This document shows positions 9,469-17,673 of a stretch of 64,000 nt of DNA, piece after piece (the stretch's first letter is position 1; the number at the start of each line of letters is the position of its first letter). Below the pieces are notes generated by a model that saw nothing but the letters and a program-made list of their open reading frames with translations, was not told the DNA's origin and made no database searches. The translations under genes and the position numbers were made by a program. Origin of the DNA: an uncultured Saprospiraceae bacterium (GTDB lineage Bacteria > Bacteroidota > Bacteroidia > Chitinophagales > Saprospiraceae); assembly GCA_938015805.1 (NCBI GenBank), contig CALLXF010000086.1:1-64000 (forward strand), written 5' to 3'.

Positions 9469-11160
9469 TTGTCGATTAGAAAGAAACATATAATAGAAGA
9501 TGTTAAAGAATGGCCGATTTATAAAATCAGCCAAAATAGGCATCAGTTTGTTCAAGATATAAACGAGCATGTCTATGAGCAGCTCAGTAAAAATCATGCT
9601 TCAAATTTTGAGGCATTACTTGAAAAAACAGTTTATCTAGAAAAGATTCGAGTAAGGACTAATCCATGGAAAGTAGATCCACCAGATGAAGCAAAATATT
9701 GGAAAAGTGTTTCTCAAGAGATTAAAAAATCATCACTAGCAGAGGATAAGCAATACTTTAATCAGGAACTCGTAAAGCGGATCATAAATAGATACAGTGA
9801 GGAAATAGTGAGTTCGTTTAAAGTAAAGACTTATCGGTTTGCACTTGTTTTTTTAACCAAGTTATTCCGTCGAATACTTAATACATTTACTGGAAAAGGA
9901 AACCGATTTTACTGGGGAAGCAAAAAGGATTTATATAACAGGTTGCATATTACAGGAAATGTAGATGAGGCACGAGCGTTATTTGAGAAGGGAACTGTGG
10001 TTGTAGTTCCTACGCATTTTAGTAACCTTGATTCTGTTATGATGGGGTATATTTTAGATCGGATGGTAGGTTTTCCGTCGTTTGCTTATGCAGCTGGTTT
10101 AAATTTATTTGATTCGGAAATAACAGCTTATTTTATGAATCGTCTCGGAACTTACAGAGTTGATAGAAGGAAGAAAAATCCCATATACCTGGAGTGCCTC
10201 AAAGCAGTAACTAGCTTGTCTTTACAAAATGGAGTAAACAATATTTTTTTTCCAGGCGGAACTCGTTCTAGATCAGGAAGTATAGAAAAGAAATTAAAAC
10301 TAGGACTACTGGGGTCAGTCGTACAAGCTCAGCGGGCAAATTTTGAAAACGGCAAGGACGAAAAAGTATTTATAGTTCCTATTATTGCGGCTTATCCATT
10401 TGTACTAGAAGCTAAAAGCCTGATTAATAATTATCTCAGGTCTACAGGAAAGGAAAAATATATCCATTCTAGAGATGATCTTTCTATGTATAAAAAGACC
10501 TATAGGTTTATAAAAAACTTATTCGGAAAAGGATCAGAAATTTATCTTACTATAGGCGAGCCCATGGATGTCATGGGTAATAATGTTAACGAAAACGGAG
10601 AGAGTGTAGATGAGAGAGGATCGCTAATAAAGCTAAAAGATTATTTTTTATCCTCTGAAGGAGAAGTAGAAAATAATCCGCAAAGAGAATCTGTCTACAC
10701 AAAAATATTAGGCGAAAAAATCATAGATAATTTCTATAAGCACAATACGGTTTTATCATCTCATTTTATTGCTTTCTTGGCATTTCAGTATTTTCTAAAA
10801 ACTAACAGTGATCTGAGCCTTTATAATCTACTCAATGTAAAGGTAGAAAGTGTTTTAATTCCTCAGGAAGTTTTTAAATCGATCGTAGAGCAAGCAAGAA
10901 CATATTTAAATAAACTGGAAGAGAAAGGAGAGATAAGCTTAAGTAGTGATCTGCGACTAGAGACTGCGGAGTTGATAAAAAGTGGTGTTGCTAAAGTTGG
11001 TGTTTTTCATCCGCAAAAGACGCTCTATATGGACAAATATGGTAATATAAGAACAGAAGATTTAAAACTATTATATTATTATCATAATCGTATGGAAGGC
11101 TATGACTTAGAACAAAAAATAGATTGGTCGGTTATTAATACGGTTGACACCGAAATTTAA
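9469..11160 (+). CDS. Glycerol-3-phosphate/1-acylglycerol-3-phosphate acyltransferase (PlsB-like)
   Basis: Acyltransferase blocks HFSNLDSVMMG and FFPGGTRSRSG; TTG start. Confidence 0.8.
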   Translation: MSIRKKHIIEDVKEWPIYKISQNRHQFVQDINEHVYEQLSKNHASNFEALLEKTVYLEKIRVRTNPWKVDPPDEAKYWKSVSQEIKKSSLAEDKQYFNQELVKRIINRYSEEIVSSFKVKTYRFALVFLTKLFRRILNTFTGKGNRFYWGSKKDLYNRLHITGNVDEARALFEKGTVVVVPTHFSNLDSVMMGYILDRMVGFPSFAYAAGLNLFDSEITAYFMNRLGTYRVDRRKKNPIYLECLKAVTSLSLQNGVNNIFFPGGTRSRSGSIEKKLKLGLLGSVVQAQRANFENGKDEKVFIVPIIAAYPFVLEAKSLINNYLRSTGKEKYIHSRDDLSMYKKTYRFIKNLFGKGSEIYLTIGEPMDVMGNNVNENGESVDERGSLIKLKDYFLSSEGEVENNPQRESVYTKILGEKIIDNFYKHNTVLSSHFIAFLAFQYFLKTNSDLSLYNLLNVKVESVLIPQEVFKSIVEQARTYLNKLEEKGEISLSSDLRLETAELIKSGVAKVGVFHPQKTLYMDKYGNIRTEDLKLLYYYHNRMEGYDLEQKIDWSVINTVDTEI

Positions 11161-11180
11161 AGGCTTAAAAGAAAGGCAAT

Positions 11181-11726
11181 TTGATATTTATTATTTACGA
11201 TTTAGAAGCGACATGTTGGAGAGGTAGACCACCTAAAGGTTATAATGAAATAATAGAAATCGGTGCCGTTAAAGTTAATCAGTATGGTGAAAAGCTGGGA
11301 CGATTTGAGCGGTTTATAAAACCCACCGTAAATCCTATACTCAGCGGATTTTGTAAACAACTGACTTCCATATCTCAGGAAAATGTAGATCAAGCACAAA
11401 CATTCCCTAGAGTGCTCAGAGATTTTAAAGATTGGATTTTTGAAGAAGGAGATGAATACCTGTTATGCAGTTGGGGCTCTTTTGACAAACAGTTTTTTAT
11501 AAATGACTGCAATCTACATAAACTAGAGCACGACTGGATCGATGATAGTTATATAGATATTAAGGGACAATATTCAGAGATTAAAAACCTTCCAAAGCAT
11601 AAAGGATTAAAAGCGGCGGTGAAATTAGAAGGCTTTGAATTTACAGGTGTTCACCATAGAGCGATCTCTGACGCAGAAAATTTAGCCAAAATATTCGTTA
11701 AATATGTTGACGAATGGATGTATTAG
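11181..11726 (+). CDS. 3'-5' exonuclease, DEDDh family (KapD/ERI-like)
   Basis: YDLEATCW...NEIIEIGAVKV and HHRAISDAENLAKIF; TTG start. Confidence 0.85.
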   Translation: MIFIIYDLEATCWRGRPPKGYNEIIEIGAVKVNQYGEKLGRFERFIKPTVNPILSGFCKQLTSISQENVDQAQTFPRVLRDFKDWIFEEGDEYLLCSWGSFDKQFFINDCNLHKLEHDWIDDSYIDIKGQYSEIKNLPKHKGLKAAVKLEGFEFTGVHHRAISDAENLAKIFVKYVDEWMY

Positions 11727-11832
11727 TCGATAATTTTGGAATTTTTATAGATTCTGGTAACAGATTTGAAACGAAATACGTCATTTTTACATTACATAAG
11801 AACATAAAATATATTTAAATTAAACTGATACA

Positions 11833-12552
11833 ATGAAAAAAATATTCTTTTCGATTCTTTCGCTTTGTTTTGTTTTTACTGCCTCTATCAAAGCCCAAAA
11901 AACTTTAGATAAAGGTTACATAAAAATGGAAATTACGGATGTAAGTTCAGCTGACGAGCAGATGGCTGCTATGCTGGAAATGATGAAAGGTACACAAACA
12001 GAAATCTTTTTTGCTGATGGTAACCACATGTCGAAAATGGACATGATGGGAGGTATGGTAAAAATGCAAACCTTATTTCAGAAAGAAGGGGAGTCGATAG
12101 ACATGCTTTTTGATATGATGGGTCAAAAAATGCATATTGCAACAACGACTAAGGAAATGGAAGCTAAAAACGGTGACCAGAAAGACGCAATGGAAGGAAT
12201 GGAAATCGTTTATGACGAAGAAGATACTAAAGAGATCTTAGGTTATAAATGTGTAAAAGCAAAAGTGATGGATCCGAAAACAAAAAAAGCAATGGTAGAA
12301 ATGTATATCTCAAGAGAGATAAAAGCAGATTCTAAAATGCTACAGGGTATGCAGCATTTTGACCTGGAAGGATATCCTCTTGAGTTGATTATGAATCAGC
12401 CTCAGATGAGTTTAACACTCGCAACAGTAGAACTAAAAGAAGAAGTAGATACTAGTGTATTTAAGTTAAATACAGATGGATTTACAAAAATGACTTTTGA
12501 TGAATTCTCAGAAAAAATGGGAGCCATGGGAGGTGGAGGATTTGGATTTTAA
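11833..12552 (+). CDS. DUF4412-like secreted/periplasmic protein, Met-rich
   Basis: Signal peptide; KEILGYKCVKAKV...; very high Met content. Confidence 0.6.
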   Translation: MKKIFFSILSLCFVFTASIKAQKTLDKGYIKMEITDVSSADEQMAAMLEMMKGTQTEIFFADGNHMSKMDMMGGMVKMQTLFQKEGESIDMLFDMMGQKMHIATTTKEMEAKNGDQKDAMEGMEIVYDEEDTKEILGYKCVKAKVMDPKTKKAMVEMYISREIKADSKMLQGMQHFDLEGYPLELIMNQPQMSLTLATVELKEEVDTSVFKLNTDGFTKMTFDEFSEKMGAMGGGGFGF

Positions 12553-12572
12553 TCCAAATTAATAAAAGATAT

Positions 12573-12611
12573 AAAAGGGTAGTTTCTAAATTAGAGACTG
12601 CCCTTTTTTTA
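12573..12611 (+). terminator. Intrinsic terminator
   Basis: GGGTAGTTTCT-aaat-tAGAGACTGCCC followed by TTTTTTT. Confidence 0.8.
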
Positions 12612-12649
12612 TTTGTTTGAGCATTACTTTCACCATCTACATATAAACT

Positions 12650-12721
12650 TACAGTTCAACACATCCATACTACAGTCTACCATAAAGTCCTTTTGGTATA
12701 AGGGGAAATAACCCATTTTTG
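12650..12721 (+). promoter_or_regulatory. Candidate LytTR-type direct repeats plus promoter-like elements
   Basis: tACAGTTCAA and tACAGTCTAC spaced 21 bp start to start, then TTG (12693) and CATTTTTG (12714-12721). Confidence 0.4.
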
Positions 12722-12741
12722 GATTATCAAATTATAGCCTT

Positions 12742-15147
12742 ATGAAAATCCAAATTATATTATCCATCGTAATTCTTTTAACAAGCAGTGCCTTACTAGC
12801 TCAAACCCAAACCCAAACCCAAATTGTAAAAGGACAAATCCTCGATCAACAATCAGAAACACCTCTAATAGGAGCAACGATCCAGCTGGTCTCTGAGACT
12901 TTATCTTTAGGAACATCATCAGATATAGATGGGTTTTTTGTTTTAGAAAATGTTCCATTTGGAAGACAAGAATTTACAGCTGAGTATCTCGGCTATGAGC
13001 TGGTATTTATTCCTAATGTAGAAGTGACAGCAGGTAAAGAAGTAGTTCTAGAAATAAAAATGCAAGAATCCTTAGTGCAACTAGAGGAAGTCGTTATTGT
13101 AGCCGCTATAGATAAAGATAGATCTCAAAACGAAATGGCAACAGTATCATCTCGTCAGTTTAGTATGGAGGAAGTAAATAGATACTCTGGAGGTCGTAGT
13201 GATGTGGCTAGACTTGCGGGGAATTTTGCAGGAGTCAGTACCGCAGATGATAGTCGTAATGATATTGTGATTAGAGGAAATAGTCCTACAGGTGTGCTAT
13301 GGAAATTAGAAGGAATTCCGATTCCATCCCCTAATCACTTTTCTACTATCGGAACGACTGGTGGACCTGTCAGTGCCCTGAATACTAATCTCCTAAAAAG
13401 TTCGGACTTTATGACCAGTGCTTTTGCTGCAGAATATGGCAACGCTCTTTCTGGTGTTTTTGATTTAGGGTTTAGAAATGGTAATAAGGATGAAACAGAA
13501 GTAACATTACAGATGGGGGGAGTAACAGGATTTGAAGGGATGTTAGAGGGGCCTCTCAGAGGTACCACTAATGGTAGCTATATTGTTTCTGGTAGGTATT
13601 CATCCGTGGGAATAGCGCAGTCACTAGGAGCCGATGTTGGAACTAATTCAGTTCCATATTACCAAGATGTATCTTTTAAATTTGACTTTGGGAAATCTAA
13701 ATTTGGAAACTTTTCTTTATTTGGAATAGGAGGGCTTAGTGATATAGAGTTTTTAAGAGAGGACGTAGATGAGACAGATTTATTTGCTGCAGACGATGAG
13801 GATGCTCGGGCCGATTCTAAATTTGGTGTATTAGGAATAAAGAATAATTATCTCCTAGGTGATAATGCTTATCTACGTACCGTCATTGCTGTTTCTGGAA
13901 CAGCTGTAGAGTTCTCACGAGATCGTTATTATAATATGGCTGAGGAAAACGAATTTAGTATGCCATTTGTGATAGGAGATAATGCACTGGTCAGGTACTC
14001 CGCAAGTACTTCTGTAAATAAGAAATTTAGTGCTCAGTTGACAACTAAAACAGGAATATTGACGGAAGTCTATAAAGCAAATCTCAGTTTTAAAAGTGCA
14101 GAATTAGGTATAGATGCTGATAATGATGGTGTTTTTGATCTAATCGATATTTATGATTTTACCGGAACAGCAGTAAATGTCGAACCTTATGTACAGACGC
14201 AATATAAGATCGATAGAAAGTGGACCCTAAATGGTGGCTTGCATTTGCAGTACAATAGTCTTAATGATGATCTGGTAATAGAGCCTCGAGCAGCAATAAA
14301 TTATGCAGTACACCCTAAGCATACTCTAAACGTAGGATATGGATTACATCATCAAAACCAACCCCTTCCGATACAGTTGTCAGAGAAAACAAGTAATAAC
14401 GGAATTCCGATTCTCGCAAACAAAGAACTAGGTTTTACTCGCAGTAATCATTTTGTTCTATCTCACGATTTTAGAGTAAATAATAGCTGGCGTACTAAGG
14501 TCGAATTATATTATCAATATATAGATAACGTTCCTGTAGAAAGAATAAGTAGTAGTTTTTCTATGCTTAATGTGGGGGCAGATTTTGGATTTCCAGTGGA
14601 CAAAAATGATCTTGTTAATAATGGGACTGGTAACAATAAAGGAGTAGAGTTAACCATAGAAAAGTTTTTTAACCAAGGGTACTATGTGCTTTTTACAGGC
14701 TCCATATTTGATTCTAAATACAAGGGAAGCGACGGGGTAGAGCGTAATACTGCTTTTAATAATCAGCGAGTTTTTAATGCTCTGATCGGTAAAGAGATTA
14801 CTTTAGGAAGGATGGCTCTTACGATGGATACTAAACTCACTTCTGCAGGAGGTAGATTTTATACTCCTGTAGATTTAGAAGCGTCTCTGATAAATCAGAT
14901 ACCAGTATTGGACGAAAGTCAAGCCTTCCAATCTCAATACGCTTCTTATTTTAGATGGGACGTAAAACTGGGATTTAAAATAAATAGTAAAAAGAGAAAA
15001 TTGTCTCATACCTTTTATTTAGATATCCAGAATATAACGGATAATCAAAATATTTTTAGATCTACTTATAATAGACAAACTAATGAGGTAAATGATGTAT
15101 ATCAGATAGGATTCTTTCCTAACTTCATGTACAAAGTAGAATTTTAG
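12742..15147 (+). CDS. TonB-dependent receptor with N-terminal carboxypeptidase-like regulatory domain
   Basis: VKGQILDQQSETPLIGATIQLV...GTSSDIDGFFVLENVPFG; plug-like DIVIRGNSPTGVLWKLEGIPIPSPNHF; long C-terminal beta-barrel. Confidence 0.9.
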   Translation: MKIQIILSIVILLTSSALLAQTQTQTQIVKGQILDQQSETPLIGATIQLVSETLSLGTSSDIDGFFVLENVPFGRQEFTAEYLGYELVFIPNVEVTAGKEVVLEIKMQESLVQLEEVVIVAAIDKDRSQNEMATVSSRQFSMEEVNRYSGGRSDVARLAGNFAGVSTADDSRNDIVIRGNSPTGVLWKLEGIPIPSPNHFSTIGTTGGPVSALNTNLLKSSDFMTSAFAAEYGNALSGVFDLGFRNGNKDETEVTLQMGGVTGFEGMLEGPLRGTTNGSYIVSGRYSSVGIAQSLGADVGTNSVPYYQDVSFKFDFGKSKFGNFSLFGIGGLSDIEFLREDVDETDLFAADDEDARADSKFGVLGIKNNYLLGDNAYLRTVIAVSGTAVEFSRDRYYNMAEENEFSMPFVIGDNALVRYSASTSVNKKFSAQLTTKTGILTEVYKANLSFKSAELGIDADNDGVFDLIDIYDFTGTAVNVEPYVQTQYKIDRKWTLNGGLHLQYNSLNDDLVIEPRAAINYAVHPKHTLNVGYGLHHQNQPLPIQLSEKTSNNGIPILANKELGFTRSNHFVLSHDFRVNNSWRTKVELYYQYIDNVPVERISSSFSMLNVGADFGFPVDKNDLVNNGTGNNKGVELTIEKFFNQGYYVLFTGSIFDSKYKGSDGVERNTAFNNQRVFNALIGKEITLGRMALTMDTKLTSAGGRFYTPVDLEASLINQIPVLDESQAFQSQYASYFRWDVKLGFKINSKKRKLSHTFYLDIQNITDNQNIFRSTYNRQTNEVNDVYQIGFFPNFMYKVEF
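12802..12823 (+). repeat. Hexanucleotide microsatellite (CAAACC)3CAAA
   Basis: Direct reading; encodes a QTQTQTQ tract right after the signal peptide. Confidence 0.9.
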
Positions 15148-16205
15148 TGATAAAAACAGATGCCTATTTAGGCTTTAACGACAGAGCTTTAATCTTATTT
15201 GGAGTTCCGATGATCAGTGTCGTAGTAACGATTATGATTTTTGGGAGTAATGCGTTTGCAAAAGAAACTTTACCCTGTTTTGGGGTTGCTCTGGTATATA
15301 CTTTCAGCTATTGGATGAGTTTTAGGCAAGTGCTTATAAATTATCACAGGGACTTTTCTGATTACAAATTTAATTCTAAAAGGTTATTATATATTTCGAT
15401 TAGACTTTTAGCCGTATTTGTTGTTGTAAAATTTTCAATAGGATTTTTGTTAGAGGTAGTTATGCCTAACCAAGTACAATACTATAATGCAAATAAACTA
15501 GCTCCTTATGTTGCGGAAATTTCTGAGATCATTTTGATCGCACTTGTATTTTTTGTGTATGAAGGAATATTTTATTTTAATAAATCCAGAGTCATAGAGA
15601 TAGAAAAAAATATGTTGGAAAAAGTTACAGCTGAACAAAAACTAAATACCCTGAAAAACCAGGTTAATCCTCATTTTCTATTTAATAGCCTAAATACACT
15701 CGTTACATTGATTCCAGAGGATGAGGATCAGGCGATTCAGTTTGTGCAAGAACTATCTAAAACTTACCGTACAATTTTAGAAGTGCGTGATGAGAAGCTT
15801 ATTACCTTGTCTAAGGAGTTAGAGGCTCTAGACTCTTATATCTATTTATTAAAAACTCGCTTTCAAGGAAAAATAGAAATTAAGAATAACATACCTGACG
15901 CATACTTGTCTGAGTTTGTACTTCCGATATCACTCCAGATACTTATAGAAAATGCAGTTAAGCATAATGTAGTTTCTAAAACTAAACCGCTGTACATAGA
16001 CATATACGTAGAAGACAATTTTCTGATTGTTAAAAATAATCTACAAAGAAAAAATCAAAAATTTGTTTCTACCAGAATAGGATTGACCAATATTACTTCC
16101 CGTTACCAGTTTATGACTGATCGTAAAGTAATGGTAGAAGAGACCATGGATTATTTTAAAGTAAGTCTTCCGATTATTAATAATGTAAAAACCATACATC
16201 AATAA
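15147..16205 (+). CDS. Sensor histidine kinase, LytS/YehU family (His_kinase PF06580 type)
   Basis: Four TM segments; LKNQVNPHFLFNSLNTLVTLI; LPISLQILIENAVKHNV; GTG start overlaps the upstream stop (TAGTG). Confidence 0.92.
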   Translation: MIKTDAYLGFNDRALILFGVPMISVVVTIMIFGSNAFAKETLPCFGVALVYTFSYWMSFRQVLINYHRDFSDYKFNSKRLLYISIRLLAVFVVVKFSIGFLLEVVMPNQVQYYNANKLAPYVAEISEIILIALVFFVYEGIFYFNKSRVIEIEKNMLEKVTAEQKLNTLKNQVNPHFLFNSLNTLVTLIPEDEDQAIQFVQELSKTYRTILEVRDEKLITLSKELEALDSYIYLLKTRFQGKIEIKNNIPDAYLSEFVLPISLQILIENAVKHNVVSKTKPLYIDIYVEDNFLIVKNNLQRKNQKFVSTRIGLTNITSRYQFMTDRKVMVEETMDYFKVSLPIINNVKTIHQ

Positions 16206-16966
16206 TGAAAATTTTAATTATCGAAGATGAACATTACGCAGCTAAGCGATTATCAGCAATGGTAAAAGAGAGTTATGCTGATGCCGAGATTTTAGAAGTT
16301 ATTGATAGTGTAGAAGAGTCTATTCTTTGGTTTAAGAATAACGAAGAACCAGATTTAGTTTTTATGGATATACAGCTTGCGGATGGTTTGAGCTTTACGA
16401 TTTTTGATGTGGTCCATTTTACTTGTCCCGTTATTTTTGTAACTGCTTTTGATGAGTATGCTATCGATGCGTTTAAATTAAATAGTGTGGATTATCTTCT
16501 AAAACCGATTGAGAAAGATAAGCTAGATAGTGCAGTTTCTAAATTTAAAAAGTTACATCATAAATCGAGTATTCCCCAGATAGATTGGTCTGCTTTAGGT
16601 CTTTCGCTTTACGCGAATAAAGAAAAGTACAAAAAGAGATTCTTAATAAAAACAGGTAAGTCCTATCAGTATATTGATGTAAGTGATATTGCATTATTGT
16701 ATTCCGAGGAGGGAGTAAGTTTTGCAATTAATAAAGAAAATAAGAGGTTTATTATAGATGCCACTTTAGATAAAATAGAAGAGACGATAGATCCGTCTGT
16801 CTTTTTTAGAATCAATAGAAGACATGTTATTCCAATATCACAGATAGAGAAAATACACCCATATTTAAACAGTAGACTAAAATTAGAATTAAAGCAATCT
16901 GTTAGTCAGGACTTAGTAGTAAGTCGAGAAAAAGTAAAAGATTTTAAAAAGTGGATCGATGAGTGA
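16205..16966 (+). CDS. LytTR-family response regulator
   Basis: Receiver domain (IIEDE, PDLVFMDIQLADG, VTAFDEYAIDAF, DYLLKPI) plus a C-terminal LytTR domain (FFRINRRHVIPISQIEKIHPY); ATG overlaps the upstream stop (TAATG). Confidence 0.95.
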   Translation: MKILIIEDEHYAAKRLSAMVKESYADAEILEVIDSVEESILWFKNNEEPDLVFMDIQLADGLSFTIFDVVHFTCPVIFVTAFDEYAIDAFKLNSVDYLLKPIEKDKLDSAVSKFKKLHHKSSIPQIDWSALGLSLYANKEKYKKRFLIKTGKSYQYIDVSDIALLYSEEGVSFAINKENKRFIIDATLDKIEETIDPSVFFRINRRHVIPISQIEKIHPYLNSRLKLELKQSVSQDLVVSREKVKDFKKWIDE

Positions 16967-17051
16967 TGAGTCTTTTAATAAGAAAGATCGTTTGAAAAAT
17001 GTCTCCAATCTAATAGGTATTTATGACTATATAGAAGACAGAAAGAAATAA
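16959..17051 (+). CDS. Possible 30-aa ORF overlapping the response regulator stop
   Basis: MSDESFNKKDRLKNVSNLIGIYDYIEDRKK*; ATG lies 5 nt before the LytTR stop. No family recognised. Confidence 0.25.
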   Translation: MSDESFNKKDRLKNVSNLIGIYDYIEDRKK

Positions 17052-17117
17052 TTTGAATTTTAATAATCTTTGGAAAATGATTTCTTAATTAAATTATCTC
17101 TTGTGTACTAAATAAAA

Positions 17118-17151
17118 GAAGCCCCAGATATCTAACATTACCTAGGGCTTC
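17118..17151 (+). terminator. Stem-loop downstream of the LytTR operon
   Basis: GAAGCCC ... GGGCTTC with A-rich flanks. Confidence 0.55.
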
Positions 17152-17567
17152 ACAAAACCTACTTAAATAATATAACCAAGTAATAAATCCCTAACATGTA
17201 AATGTTCTCAAAAAATAGTGGTTTTTTGCTTATTACCTTGTATTAAAATCTGTAGATTAAAAACTTGTTTAGCTGCTTGTAGTTCTTTTATAAGTGCGGT
17301 TTATGATAAACTTGCATTCAAGAATATCCTGCGAACTACATTCAATAGTAGGCCATTTTTAGAGTATTTAGGTAAAATGTTTCCATAAAAAATGGTGAAC
17401 GTGTCGATATTCGCTATGAGCGTGTCGTGAAAAACAACACTTTATCAAATAACGGTTAAAACTACATCTTTTCAGTAAGCGTAAGAGGGTGTTTTATGTT
17501 TAGAAATAGTGGTAAAAGTAATGCTCTCAAAGAATATAAATTACAGCATAATTTGTTAAAACTAACT

Positions 17568-17638
17568 AGATGGATTTAGCCATTTATATCCTATTTACTG
17601 GTCCTTTTAGCTAATTAGTAATCTTGCTAAATCTATCT
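17568..17638. repeat. Long-arm inverted repeat
   Basis: AGATGGATTTAGC ... GCTAAATCTATCT: 13-bp arms, 1 mismatch, 45-nt loop. Confidence 0.7.
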
Positions 17639-17673
17639 GTTCAGAATCATTTTGAAGCTTTAAAACTTTACCT

